DNA of 64,000 nt from UBA1181 sp963654355 (lineage in GTDB: Bacteria > Bacteroidota > Bacteroidia > Bacteroidales > Paludibacteraceae), in assembly GCA_963654355.1 (NCBI GenBank), contig CAVKBM010000001.1:1-64000 (forward strand), in the 5' to 3' direction. The notes beneath the pieces are model-generated. The model saw only the letters and a list, made by a program, of their open reading frames with translations, had not been told where the DNA came from and ran no database searches. How positions within the stretch are numbered: the stretch's first letter is position 1; the number at the start of each line of letters is the position of its first letter. Positions 18,189-27,003 of the stretch are shown in pieces. A program made the position numbers and the translations under genes.

Positions 18189-20094
18189 TCTCTTCCTTTG
18201 TTGTTTCTTTATGTTCTACCTTATTTTCTTTTTCCTTAGGCTCCGCTGGTTTTGACTGCTCCGCGAGTGTAGGCATCAAATTAGCCTCTAAGATTCTATC
18301 CTCCATCCACTTTTTGCGTTTCGGAATATATCCCTTCAGATATTTCTCCATCATCAACGAGGCAATCGGAGCCGCCCACGTCGCACCAAATCCACTATTC
18401 TCCACTACCACACAAATGGCAATCTTCGGATTATCCTTCGGGGCAAACGCCATAAAGATAGAGTGGTCTTTTCCATGAGGGTTCTGCGCCGTTCCTGTCT
18501 TTCCACAAACAGCGACACTGTCTATTCGCGAAGCCCACCCTGTTCCCGCTTTCATCACTAACTCCATACCATCCACTATCGGACTGAAATACTGGCTATC
18601 TATCGTTGCAACATGTTTCGTCGTGAACGCAGAATCTAATTGATATCCGTCAATATGCTTCACCAAATGGGGAACATAATAATAACCTCGATTGGCAATC
18701 GTCGCTGAAAGATTGGCAATCTGCAACGGTGTCGCTAAGATTTCTCCCTGACCAATAGAGTTGGATACAATCATCAACGACTTCCATCTTCCTTCCCCAT
18801 AAATCTTGTCATACACTTTGGAATTTGGAAGATACCCTCGTTTTTCATTCGGCACATCTGCACCTAACTTATATCCGAACCCTAATGACACAATATGGTT
18901 CTTCCACGTCTCAAACGCCTCCGAAATATTCTTGTATTTCTTGCTGTCCATCATCGCACGAAACCCCGCACAATAATAGGCATTGCACGAGTGTTGTACA
19001 GATTGTATCAGATTCAACGGTGAAAAATGAGCATGACACCCAACTGTGAAACTACCCACATGATAACCTTTTCTACAAGGATATGCCGTGTTCGAATTAA
19101 TAATCTTTTCTTGCTCTAAAGCTAAGGCATCTGCTGTTTTAAATGTGGATCCAGGTGGATAACACGCCATCACCGGACGATCAAACAAAGGCTTATAGGG
19201 ATCGTTCAACAACTTGTTATAGTTGCGCGAACGTTTTCGCCCCACCAATAACGAAGGGTCGTAGGTCGGACTGGACACCAATGCTAATATCTCTCCCGTT
19301 GAGGGATCTATTGCAACAACACTTCCTACTTTATTGCGCATCAGGTTCTCTCCATACCCTTGCAATGTGATGTCGATGGAAAGCGTCAAATCCTGCCCCG
19401 GCTTCGACTCCACATCCAAAGCGCCCTCTTCCAAACGACCTTTCACACGTCCATGAGCATCTCTCAGAAAAATCTCAACACCCTTCTCACCTCGCAGATA
19501 CTTCTCGTATGTCAACTCAATACCATTCTGACCAGCATAATCGCCCATCACATAGAATGGATCGGCATCGATCATCTTACGATTCACCTCTCCGATAGAT
19601 CCTAGCAACAACGCAGCATAAGGATATTTATAGTCGCGCAACGTACGTTTTTGCAACGAGACACCTTTGAACCGGAACAACTGCTCCTGCAAAACTCCAT
19701 AATCTTCCGACGACAAGGAAGTCATAAACGGCTGGGGCGTAAACGGTGAATACCCACTTCGCTTACGCATATCCCGCATACGCTTCACAAACTCCAATTT
19801 CGTAACGTCCATCAACCTACAGAACGCAAGCGTGTCAAAGTCTTGCATCTCCCTAACCACCATCATCACATCGTACGACGGCTTGTTGAAGACCAAAACC
19901 TCGCCGTTACGATCCATTATCAGACCACGAGCCGGAAACTCAATTCTCCTCAGATAGGCATTGCTATCTGCCTTGTCCCTATATGTGTCGTCTAAAATCT
20001 GCAGATCAAAAAGGCGTATGATATAGATCATAACAACCAATGTTACCATTCCGCCAATCACATACCTTCTATTTCCGTACGCATCATTCAGCAT
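18169..20094 (-). CDS. mrdA: Penicillin-binding protein 2 (elongasome transpeptidase)
   Basis: 641 residues. One N-terminal membrane helix (VIGGMVTLVVMIYIIRLF), a pedestal/dimerisation domain, and a transpeptidase domain with SxxK (PPGSTFKTADAL), SxN (HSCNAYYC) and KTG (CGKTGTAQNPHG). The C-terminal 40 residues are charged and low complexity (KPAEPKEKENK). It crosslinks new glycan made by RodA during rod growth. It lies in the order mreB-mreC-mreD-mrdA-rodA. Confidence 0.95.
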   Translation of the reverse strand: MLNDAYGNRRYVIGGMVTLVVMIYIIRLFDLQILDDTYRDKADSNAYLRRIEFPARGLIMDRNGEVLVFNKPSYDVMMVVREMQDFDTLAFCRLMDVTKLEFVKRMRDMRKRSGYSPFTPQPFMTSLSSEDYGVLQEQLFRFKGVSLQKRTLRDYKYPYAALLLGSIGEVNRKMIDADPFYVMGDYAGQNGIELTYEKYLRGEKGVEIFLRDAHGRVKGRLEEGALDVESKPGQDLTLSIDITLQGYGENLMRNKVGSVVAIDPSTGEILALVSSPTYDPSLLVGRKRSRNYNKLLNDPYKPLFDRPVMACYPPGSTFKTADALALEQEKIINSNTAYPCRKGYHVGSFTVGCHAHFSPLNLIQSVQHSCNAYYCAGFRAMMDSKKYKNISEAFETWKNHIVSLGFGYKLGADVPNEKRGYLPNSKVYDKIYGEGRWKSLMIVSNSIGQGEILATPLQIANLSATIANRGYYYVPHLVKHIDGYQLDSAFTTKHVATIDSQYFSPIVDGMELVMKAGTGWASRIDSVAVCGKTGTAQNPHGKDHSIFMAFAPKDNPKIAICVVVENSGFGATWAAPIASLMMEKYLKGYIPKRKKWMEDRILEANLMPTLAEQSKPAEPKEKENKVEHKETTKEENAVKTE

Positions 20095-20147
20095 AACACA
20101 AAAGCTTGTCTATCTCCTTTATCCAATTTTTTCTACCTTCCAATTTT

Positions 20148-20648
20148 TCACACCCGTTTCAGCCTTTGCACCAAATAAATCAGCAATGTCGTAAAAGCCG
20201 AACATCCAACGGCAACAATGAAAGTACGGAAGAAATGCGCCAACGACATTGTCTCAACATAGAAAAATGCGAGATGATGAACCAATACCAACAACGAAAC
20301 ATATTTCATAAACGCACCAACGCCAAAACCCTTCATTGAAGGCTCTGACTCTTCGTATGTTTCGCGAGGACCAAACAATTTATGAAAGTATGGTTTCAAA
20401 TATGCTATCAATGTCGTTGCAAAAGCATGACAACCCAACGTTCCACAGAAAACATCCACACACAGACCTAAGACAAAACCTAATAACAAGAGTAAGTCCT
20501 TATTAATAGACGATGGCGCAACTAAAATGAAATAGATATAAAAATAAGGATTAATATATCCTAAAAAACATATATTATTGAGAATCAGCACCTGCAAAAG
20601 CACCAATCCTATAAATGTCAATATCTGTTTGAAAGTTTCGTTGATCAT
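20148..20648 (-). CDS. mreD: Rod shape-determining protein MreD
   Basis: 166 residues, almost entirely hydrophobic, with five or six predicted membrane helices (FIGLVLLQVLILNNICFLG, LLLLLGFVLGLCVDVFCGTL, and others). The sequence is divergent, as is usual for MreD, but its position between mreC and mrdA and the 4-bp ATGA overlap with mreC support the name. It links MreC to the transmembrane elongasome. Confidence 0.85.
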   Translation of the reverse strand: MINETFKQILTFIGLVLLQVLILNNICFLGYINPYFYIYFILVAPSSINKDLLLLLGFVLGLCVDVFCGTLGCHAFATTLIAYLKPYFHKLFGPRETYEESEPSMKGFGVGAFMKYVSLLVLVHHLAFFYVETMSLAHFFRTFIVAVGCSAFTTLLIYLVQRLKRV

Positions 20649-21487
20649 TCCATCACCTCACTTTCTTCTAAAATCTTCTTTTCGTCTGCATTTTTGAACT
20701 CAATCACATCTACATACGAAAGATTTCCAAAATCTACGGATAAAGCCACTTCAATAGAGTAAAAATTGTCTTTTCTACTACGCCACGAAACGACCTTTCC
20801 TACCAACATCCCCTCTGGAAACACCGATGAATAGACACTCGTGCGAACGCTATCTCCTTCGTTCACCTCTATGTAATGAGGCACCTCCTCCAACTGGGCA
20901 TAATGGATACTCTCCCCATCCCAAAACAACGTTCCCTCTTCACTTTTACCAGCCAATTTCGCATTCATACGAGCATACGAGTTGATAATCGGCAACACCA
21001 CAGAAAAATGGCTCGACACGCTACTGACGATTCCAACGACTCCCTGGTCATTAATCACTCCCATTCCATCTTTTATGCCATCCTTCCGACCTTTGTCTAT
21101 AGTCAGATAATTATTGTTGAGGTTGGTCGTGGCCGACACCACATGAGCAGTACGAAAAATATAGTCCTTCTTTATAGACAGATCCTTTCGCCTCACATAC
21201 GTCGTGTCGTAGCGCATCGCACTCAACTGCGAACGCAACTCCGTTATCTGGCGTTTCAGAGACGAGTTCTCGCTCGTTAGCCGTTGGTTCACCTCCCCCA
21301 ATGAAAAATAGTCTTTCACTGCATCGGCATACTCATACAAGACACCGACTACAACATTACTTGAGTTAAGGAAATGGACACGCTGAAACAGACTATGATT
21401 CACAATCATAGCCAAAGACACTATCTCCATCAAGAAGAAAAGGAAAAGCGTCTTAAACTGCATCAAAAAACGTATGAGCGCTCGCAT
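20645..21487 (-). CDS. mreC: Rod shape-determining protein MreC
   Basis: 280 residues. N-terminal membrane helix (FKTLFLFFLMEIVSLAMIVN), a coiled coil (LTSENSSLKRQITELRSQLS) and two beta-domains with IDKGRKDGIKDGMGVINDQG and GVVGIVSSVSSHFSVVLPI, the MreC core. The C-terminal stretch SIEVALSVDFGNLSYVDVI is also typical. It is a periplasmic scaffold that activates PBP2/RodA. Confidence 0.92.
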   Translation of the reverse strand: MRALIRFLMQFKTLFLFFLMEIVSLAMIVNHSLFQRVHFLNSSNVVVGVLYEYADAVKDYFSLGEVNQRLTSENSSLKRQITELRSQLSAMRYDTTYVRRKDLSIKKDYIFRTAHVVSATTNLNNNYLTIDKGRKDGIKDGMGVINDQGVVGIVSSVSSHFSVVLPIINSYARMNAKLAGKSEEGTLFWDGESIHYAQLEEVPHYIEVNEGDSVRTSVYSSVFPEGMLVGKVVSWRSRKDNFYSIEVALSVDFGNLSYVDVIEFKNADEKKILEESEVME

Positions 21488-21528
21488 GCTTCCCGACTAT
21501 TTTAAATACACTACCTAAACATAAAATC

Positions 21529-21565
21529 AAACCACAAAGACTTTCTAAATTTATCTTTGTGGTTT
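21529..21565 (-). promoter_or_regulatory. Hairpin between mreB and mreC
   Basis: Perfect 11-bp inverted repeat (AAACCACAAAG / CTTTGTGGTTT) with a 15-nt loop in the 94-bp mreB-mreC gap. No T run follows on the minus strand, so it looks more like an RNA-processing or stability element that sets MreB above MreC than a full terminator. Confidence 0.5.
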
Positions 21566-21581
21566 GTGTCCCTTTATTTTT

Positions 21582-22610
21582 CTATCTCTTCAAGAAAGAG
21601 AATTTGTCCGTATTCTTTAAGGCAACTCCCGTTCCTCTTGCGACTGCGTGAAGAGGGTCGTTTGCAATGTTGAACGGAATACCGATCTTGTCGGAGAAAC
21701 GTTTTGCCAATCCTCTCAACAAAGCACCTCCACCTGCCAAGTAGATACCATTACGAACAATATCAACATACAGCTCTGGCGGTGTCTGCTCCAATGCACT
21801 CATAATCGCAGCTTCCATCTTCGAGATTGACTTCTCCAAACAATGAGCCACCTCTTGATATGAGATAGGCACCTCCATTGGCAACGCTGTCATCTGGTTT
21901 GGTCCGCGAACAATGTATGGCTCAGGAGCTTCCTCAGGATCCAAATCCGTTAACGCAGAACCAACGTTAATCTTGATCTGCTCGGCAGTACGCTCACCCA
22001 CCTTAATATTATGCTGACGACGAACGTACTCAATGATGTCCTCCGTGAGGTCATCACCTGCAGTACGAATAGACTTGTTTGAAACGATACCTCCCAAAGA
22101 GATGACCGCAATCTCGGTAGTTCCACCACCTATATCAACAATCATATTACCTTCTGGAGCTTCAACGTCGATACCGATACCAATCGCAGCAGCCATTGGC
22201 TCGTAAATCATATAAACCTCACGACCACCTGCATGCTCGGAAGAGTCACGCACGGCACGAATCTCAACCTCGGTACTACCCGAAGGAATACATACAACAA
22301 TCTTCAAAGAGGGAGATGAGAACCAACGATTGTGAGAAGTCGCTGTCTTAATCATACCCCTCATCATCTGCTCTGCAGCGTAGAAGTCGGCAATCACACC
22401 ATCTCGCAACGGACGAACCGTGCGGATTCCCTCGTGTGCCTTTCCGTGCATCTGTTGTGCTTTCTCTCCAATAGCTATCAACTTATCCGTCTTACGATCC
22501 AATGCAACCACGGATGGCTCGTCGACAACAATCTTATCGTTGTGGATGATAATCGTGTTGGCCGTCCCGAGGTCCATCGCTATTTCTTGTGTGAACGAAA
22601 AAAGACCCAT
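21582..22610 (-). CDS. mreB: Rod shape-determining actin homologue MreB
   Basis: 342 residues. Actin-fold signatures are AMDLGTANTIIIHNDKIVVD (phosphate 1), MIVDIGGGTTEIAVISLGG (phosphate 2) and GIYLAGGGALLRGL (adenosine motif). RTVRPLRDGVIADFYAAEQM is also characteristic. It forms membrane-bound filaments that guide lateral wall synthesis. It is the first cell-shape gene of the cluster and lies 36 bp downstream of the purH-like gene. Confidence 0.97.
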   Translation of the reverse strand: MGLFSFTQEIAMDLGTANTIIIHNDKIVVDEPSVVALDRKTDKLIAIGEKAQQMHGKAHEGIRTVRPLRDGVIADFYAAEQMMRGMIKTATSHNRWFSSPSLKIVVCIPSGSTEVEIRAVRDSSEHAGGREVYMIYEPMAAAIGIGIDVEAPEGNMIVDIGGGTTEIAVISLGGIVSNKSIRTAGDDLTEDIIEYVRRQHNIKVGERTAEQIKINVGSALTDLDPEEAPEPYIVRGPNQMTALPMEVPISYQEVAHCLEKSISKMEAAIMSALEQTPPELYVDIVRNGIYLAGGGALLRGLAKRFSDKIGIPFNIANDPLHAVARGTGVALKNTDKFSFLKR

Positions 22611-22646
22611 AATCTAATTCTTTAAATAATAAAAGTTAAGAACAAA

Positions 22647-23249
22647 TTATTTCGTTGCACCCTCGAAGTAAGCATGAATAGCGGTGTCATAGTGAGAAGA
22701 AACACCGAAAGCCTCCTTGGCGAACCACTTACGAGTATCAAGTGTCGTCTGAGCACCGTTTGCGTTCAACTGGTCGAGCAATGGTTTGTACTGCGCCTTA
22801 GAAGCCACGATAACAACATCCTTGAAGTTCTTCGCAGCGGCACGAATCAACGAAATACCTCCTATATCGATTTTCTCAATGATTGATTGCTCATCAGCAC
22901 CTGAAGCCACAGTGTCTTCAAACGGATAGAGGTCTACGATTACGAGGTCAATTTCAGGAATTTCGTATTTAGCCATTTGCGCATTATCCTCAGGGACATC
23001 GCGACGACCCAAAATACCACCGAAAATTTTCGGATGCAACGTCTTCACACGTCCACCCAAAATAGAAGGGTAAGTCGTCAGAGACTCGACAGCCTGACAA
23101 GGCACACCTAAAGATTCTATAAAAGCCTGAGTTCCACCTGTAGAAATCAATTTCACTCCCTCTGCATGTAATTTACGAACAATCTCGTCCAAATTATCTT
23201 TGTGGTAAACAGATACCAAAGCAGTTTTAATTTTCTTATAATCAGCCAT
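22647..23249 (-). CDS. purH: Stand-alone IMP cyclohydrolase domain (PurH N-terminal part)
   Basis: 200 residues that match only the N-terminal MGS-like IMP cyclohydrolase domain of bifunctional PurH: KTALVSVYHKDNLDEIV, LISTGGTQAFIESLG, TYPSILGGRVKTLHPKIFGG, EIDLVIVDLYPFEDTV, IIEKIDIGGISLIRAAAKNF. It ends cleanly with HYDTAIHAYFEGATK, the usual end of this domain, whereas fused PurH runs to about 500 residues with the AICAR transformylase. The stop is followed directly by mreB, so the second domain is not nearby. It would close the purine ring of FAICAR to IMP; AICAR formylation must be encoded elsewhere. Confidence 0.9.
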   Translation of the reverse strand: MADYKKIKTALVSVYHKDNLDEIVRKLHAEGVKLISTGGTQAFIESLGVPCQAVESLTTYPSILGGRVKTLHPKIFGGILGRRDVPEDNAQMAKYEIPEIDLVIVDLYPFEDTVASGADEQSIIEKIDIGGISLIRAAAKNFKDVVIVASKAQYKPLLDQLNANGAQTTLDTRKWFAKEAFGVSSHYDTAIHAYFEGATK

Positions 23250-23287
23250 TTATGCTCTGTTTTTTAAATTTCTTATGTTTTTATGTA

Positions 23288-23295
23288 CAAAGTTA
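23288..23295 (-). promoter_or_regulatory. -7 element of the purH-mreBCD cluster
   Basis: TAACTTTG on the minus strand, 39 bp upstream of the purH-like ATG. Confidence 0.45.
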
Positions 23296-23397
23296 ACAAA
23301 TAATCATCTATGAAAGAAGAAGTTAAATAAAATTTATGAGGCTTCAATTATAAAAAATAAAGGTGTCTAAAGAAGAACACATATAGAATAATTTTTC

Positions 23398-23405
23398 TAT
23401 TTTTG
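23398..23405 (+). promoter_or_regulatory. -7 element of mdh
   Basis: TATTTTTG (TAnnTTTG), about 103 bp upstream of the mdh ATG, giving a roughly 95-nt leader. Confidence 0.55.
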
Positions 23406-23411
23406 CGTAGA

Positions 23412-23473
23412 ATAAGCGTGCAGAAAGCACTTATATAAAATGGACAAGGACCCCGAAAGGTAGGGGCTTGGGG
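23412..23473 (+). promoter_or_regulatory. Structured 5' leader of mdh, possible cis-regulatory RNA
   Basis: The leader holds a hairpin (ATAA-gc-GTGC, loop AGAAA, GCAC-TTAT) and then a CCCC at 23451-23454 that can pair with either of two GGGG tracts (23463-23466 or 23470-23473). The G/C runs stand out in an otherwise AT-rich leader. Alternative pairing is a feature of regulatory leaders, but no known riboswitch class was recognised. Confidence 0.35.
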
Positions 23474-23508
23474 AGAGAACTGAAATTTCTATAAACTATA
23501 TAATTAAT

Positions 23509-24501
23509 ATGAGTTTCTTATCAAACAAAAAATTGGTTATCGTTGGTGCCGCAGGTGCTATCGGTTCAACTATGGCTCAGTTGGCAGCCGTTAAAGGTTT
23601 AACGAATAATATCACTCTTTACGATCCATACTTGAAGGGTCTTGAGGGTGTTTACGAAGAGATGCGCCACTGTGGATTCGAAGGCGTAAACTTCACTTTC
23701 ACTGACAACGTAGAAGAGGCTTTGACTGGTGCATCGTTCATCATCTCTTCTGGTGGAGCTCCTCGTAAGGAGGGTATGACACGTGAAGACCTTTTGAAAG
23801 GTAACGCTCAGATCGCCGCAGACTTCGGAGACAACGTGAAGAAATATTGTCCTAAGTGTGAGCACATCGTTGTTATCTTCAACCCTGCTGACGTAACAGG
23901 ATTGGTGGTTTTGGTTAAGTCTGGTTTGGCTCCTGAAAGAGTAACAACTTTAGCTGGTTTGGACTCTACTCGTTTGCAGAGTGAGTTGGCTAAATATTTC
24001 AACGTTCCTCAATACGCAGTTAGCGGTTGTGCTACATTGGGTGGACACGGAGAAAAGATGGTTCCTGTAACTTCTGACGTTTTAGTTATGGGCAAGCCTC
24101 TTGCTAAGTACAACATTCCAGCAGAAGATTTCGAAGAAATCAAGAAAAAGACTATCCAAGGCGGTTCTAACATCATCGCTCTTCGCGGTCGTTCTTCTAA
24201 CCTCTCTCCTGCATACGTTGCTATCGAAATGATCGAAGCTGCAATGGGTGGAAAAAAATTCACTTTGCCTGCAGGTTGCTTCGTAAAGGATGGTATGTAC
24301 GGTTACAAGAACGTATGTATGGCAATGAAGTCAACAATCGACGAGAACGGTGTTTCTTACACAGAGGCTAATCTTTCAGAGGACGAGAAGAATGCTTTGG
24401 ACGATTCATACAAGCACCTTTGCAAGATGCGTGACGAGGTGATCTCAATGGGTGTTCTTCCTGCAATTGAAGACTGGAAGAAGTACAACTCTAACCTCTA
24501 A
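23509..24501 (+). CDS. mdh: Malate dehydrogenase
   Basis: NAD-dependent interconversion of malate and oxaloacetate, part of the reductive succinate branch used by anaerobic Bacteroidales. 330 residues. LVIVGAAGAIGSTMAQLA is the dinucleotide-binding loop, ISSGGAPRKEGMTREDLL holds the catalytic-loop Arg, FNPADVTGLVVL the conserved Asn region, and GCATLGGHGEKMVPV the catalytic His. Codons are strongly biased to GTT/GCT/TCT types compared with neighbours, as expected for a highly expressed gene. Confidence 0.95.
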   Translation: MSFLSNKKLVIVGAAGAIGSTMAQLAAVKGLTNNITLYDPYLKGLEGVYEEMRHCGFEGVNFTFTDNVEEALTGASFIISSGGAPRKEGMTREDLLKGNAQIAADFGDNVKKYCPKCEHIVVIFNPADVTGLVVLVKSGLAPERVTTLAGLDSTRLQSELAKYFNVPQYAVSGCATLGGHGEKMVPVTSDVLVMGKPLAKYNIPAEDFEEIKKKTIQGGSNIIALRGRSSNLSPAYVAIEMIEAAMGGKKFTLPAGCFVKDGMYGYKNVCMAMKSTIDENGVSYTEANLSEDEKNALDDSYKHLCKMRDEVISMGVLPAIEDWKKYNSNL

Positions 24502-24541
24502 TCCTTTCACATCGAATTCTTACTTTAAGAACAAGATAGAG

Positions 24542-24574
24542 AAAAGCGTAGTCAACTTGGCTACGCTTTTTTTT
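24542..24574 (+). terminator. Rho-independent terminator of mdh
   Basis: AAAAGCGTAG / CTACGCTTTT stem with a 9-nt loop and a T8 tract, about 40 bp after the stop. Confidence 0.85.
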
Positions 24575-24596
24575 CCTGTGGTTGGCATCAGAGCAT

Positions 24597-24638
24597 AAAA
24601 AAGGCAGTCCACCAAGTGTGGTTAACTTGTCGGACTGC
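24597..24638 (-). terminator. Rho-independent terminator of rng
   Basis: GCAGTCC / GGACTGC stem; on the minus strand it is followed by T6. It starts 8 bp past the rng stop. Confidence 0.75.
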
Positions 24639-24645
24639 TTATTTT

Positions 24646-26247
24646 TTACTTTGTCAAAGCTACTTTACTGTTGACAGTTTCAATTTCCTCCTTTAAATCA
24701 ATCTCGTTGCCTTTTCCATCTACAAATTTATATTGAAGGAAGGGCAAGGCTTCGGAAGGTAGAATATCAAAAGAGGCTTTGTAAGTACGTTTCCATTTCC
24801 ACTTTAGCGTGAAAAATGGCACACCTTGGGTTAGATAGGCATAAACATACGGATGAACAAAGAGTTTAAATTCTCTCGTATTCAATGTGTTAACTAAATA
24901 ATCAATCTTGTTTTCAAGTGCGTCGACAAACAAGATTGAAGGTTGTGCTACGCCTTTTCCATAGCACGTGGGACACACCTCTTCGGTGTCTACATGCATC
25001 TCAGGACGCACACGTTGGCGTGTTATCTGCATGAGACCAAACTTGCTCAATGGCAGAATATTGTGTTTAGCGCGGTCATGGGCCATATTCTCCTTCATAC
25101 GGACGAAGAGAGCATTACGATTTTCCACCTTCACCATATCGATGAAATCAACTACGATAATGCCACCTAAATCCCTAAGTCTCAATTGCCTTGCAAGTTC
25201 ATCTGCGGCAGCGAGATTTACCTCAATGGCATTCGATTCCTGATCATTTCCTGCACGAGATTTATTTCCACTATTGACATCCACCACATGCATGGCTTCC
25301 GTCTTTTCAATAATCAGGTAAGCACCACTTTTGAACGAGACAGTACGTCCAAACGAGGATTTCAATTGCTTGGTTACGGCGAAATGGTCGAAAATAGGTA
25401 ACCCCCCTTTATAAAGCTTCACAATGTTTTTTCGATCAGGAGCAATCAACCCGACATAATCAGATATTTCACGATATACATCCTCATCGTTCATATAAAT
25501 ACTCTCGAACGAAGGATTAAAAATATCCCTCAAGAGGCTTACCGAGCGATCCATCTCTTCAAAAAGAAGCTTAGGTAGTTTCTGGTCTTGCTTAATCTGC
25601 GAAATGGCGTTATTCCAACGCGACATCAAATAGTCAATTTCAGCCACGAACTCCTTTTTCTCAACACCCTCTGCCACAGTTCTAATGATAGCACCGAAAC
25701 TAGGAGGAAGAATCCCCTCCATTATCTTTGTGATGCGCTTACGCTCTGCAGCAGATTTTATTTTCTGGGATACAAAAACACGACCCGAAAAAGGGATTAG
25801 CACGAGGAACCGACCAGCGAAGGAAATCTCGGCCGTCAATCTCGGACCTTTCGTAGAGATAGGCTCTTTGGCTATCTGCACCAATATCTCTTGCCCTTGG
25901 ACCAGCACGTCGGAGATTGATCCTCGTTTCGAGATTTCCGAGTCCACCACATACTCAGCCAAAGAAAGACTTTTATGCCCTGAGCGCAAAGCCTTTGATA
26001 ATTTCGCGAAAGATTGGAATTTCGGTCCTATATCCTGGTAATGTAAGAAAGCACCTTTGTCAAAGCCCACGTCAACGAATGCAGCATTGAGTCCTGGCAT
26101 GATCTTCTTTACCCTAGCAAGGTAGACATCGCCCACAGAGAATTGAGACACTCTACTTTCCTCGTTGAACTCAACTAAGCGCTTATCTTCCAACAAGGCG
26201 ATTGACATCTTAGATGCATTGACATCAATTACTAATTCGCTATTCAT
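24646..26247 (-). CDS. rng: Ribonuclease G (RNase E/G family)
   Basis: 533-residue endoribonuclease acting on rRNA precursors and mRNA. MNSELVIDVNASKMSIALLE begins an S1 domain (FSVGDVYLARVKKIMPGLNAAFVDVG). The RNase H-like/DNase I-like core contains EAMHVVDVNSGNKS and LGGIIVVDFIDM with the two catalytic Asp residues. CPTCYGKG is the Zn-link of the dimer. The downstream order rng - COX24-like ribosomal protein - HU on the same strand fits a Bacteroidota arrangement. Confidence 0.95.
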   Translation of the reverse strand: MNSELVIDVNASKMSIALLEDKRLVEFNEESRVSQFSVGDVYLARVKKIMPGLNAAFVDVGFDKGAFLHYQDIGPKFQSFAKLSKALRSGHKSLSLAEYVVDSEISKRGSISDVLVQGQEILVQIAKEPISTKGPRLTAEISFAGRFLVLIPFSGRVFVSQKIKSAAERKRITKIMEGILPPSFGAIIRTVAEGVEKKEFVAEIDYLMSRWNNAISQIKQDQKLPKLLFEEMDRSVSLLRDIFNPSFESIYMNDEDVYREISDYVGLIAPDRKNIVKLYKGGLPIFDHFAVTKQLKSSFGRTVSFKSGAYLIIEKTEAMHVVDVNSGNKSRAGNDQESNAIEVNLAAADELARQLRLRDLGGIIVVDFIDMVKVENRNALFVRMKENMAHDRAKHNILPLSKFGLMQITRQRVRPEMHVDTEEVCPTCYGKGVAQPSILFVDALENKIDYLVNTLNTREFKLFVHPYVYAYLTQGVPFFTLKWKWKRTYKASFDILPSEALPFLQYKFVDGKGNEIDLKEEIETVNSKVALTK

Positions 26248-26299
26248 TACAATAAATTTTTACATAGAGAACGCCTCCGCGTCCCTCTTTATACTCCAA

Positions 26300-26340
26300 A
26301 AAAAGAACAAACTCAAGAATATTCCTAAGCTTGTTCTTTG
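26300..26340 (-). terminator. Terminator of the small ribosomal protein gene
   Basis: AAAGAACAA / TTGTTCTTT arms with a partly paired loop; on the minus strand they are followed by a T run, about 40 bp past the small gene. Confidence 0.7.
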
Positions 26341-26376
26341 TCTCTTGCGCATATAGACTGCAAAAAACCTTAAGAA

Positions 26377-26466
26377 TTACTTCTTCTTATGACGGTTCTT
26401 CTTTAATCTCTTCTTGCGTTTGTGAGTAGACATTTTATGTCTCTTTCTCTTCTTTCCGCTTGGCAT
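26377..26466 (-). CDS. AURKAIP1/COX24 domain small ribosomal protein (29 aa)
   Basis: A 29-codon gene encoding MPSGKKRKRHKMSTHKRKKR then LKKNRHKKK, made almost only of Lys, Arg and His. This is the highly conserved Bacteroidota AURKAIP1/COX24-domain peptide, related to mitochondrial small-subunit protein mS38 and thought to sit in the 30S subunit. It lies between rng and the HU gene with its own terminator. The sequence is distinctive enough for a firm call despite the length; no separate promoter was identified. Confidence 0.9.
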   Translation of the reverse strand: MPSGKKRKRHKMSTHKRKKRLKKNRHKKK

Positions 26467-26547
26467 GGTTATAAAAAATTTTAGGTTTATAATTATGAAA
26501 AGTTATTTCTGCGATTGCCGTTCCACAAACGCGGCCTTCATTAAAAC

Positions 26548-26841
26548 TTACTTCTGACTCGCGTCTATATCGCTCACTTTCGACATAAAAGTTTTAGCTG
26601 GTTTAAATGCGGGAATCTTATGTGCAGGAATCCGAATAGAAGTACCTTTCGAGATATTACGAGCCGTTTTCTCAGCCCTTTCCTTGATAATAAAAGAACC
26701 AAAGCCTCTTAAAAAGACCTCTTCACCTCCTATCATCGCCTTCTTGACCTCTTCCATAAACGACTCTACAATCGTCAATACTTCAATTTTGTCGATGCCA
26801 GTCGATTTCGCGATTTCGTTTACAATTTCCGCTTTAGTCAT
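26548..26841 (-). CDS. HU-family DNA-binding protein
   Basis: 97 residues. KAEIVNEIAKSTGIDKIEVL is the N-terminal dimerisation helix pair, VFLRGFGSFIIKERAEKTAR the beta-arm entry, and IRIPAHKIPAFKPAKTF the end of the arm and C-terminal helix. It bends and compacts DNA as a homodimer. Whether it should be called hup or an IHF-like paralogue cannot be decided from one copy. Confidence 0.93.
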   Translation of the reverse strand: MTKAEIVNEIAKSTGIDKIEVLTIVESFMEEVKKAMIGGEEVFLRGFGSFIIKERAEKTARNISKGTSIRIPAHKIPAFKPAKTFMSKVSDIDASQK

Positions 26842-26891
26842 CTTGCTAAACTGTTAATTTTTATGTTTTTATACTTAGTTTCAACAATGTG

Positions 26892-26899
26892 CAAATATA
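26892..26899 (-). promoter_or_regulatory. -7 element of the HU gene
   Basis: TATATTTG on the minus strand, 51 bp upstream of the HU start codon. Confidence 0.5.
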
Positions 26900-26943
26900 A
26901 GGCTTTTTTAAGGATTAGAAACAGACAATAGCAAAAATTTTCT

Positions 26944-26951
26944 TACTTTTG
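26944..26951 (+). promoter_or_regulatory. -7 element of mutY
   Basis: TACTTTTG on the plus strand, 53 bp upstream of the mutY ATG and divergent from the HU promoter. Confidence 0.5.
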
Positions 26952-27003
26952 GCAATCAACTCATTACGAAATTCTTGTTTTATCATCCGACAAACCACTT
27001 TCT

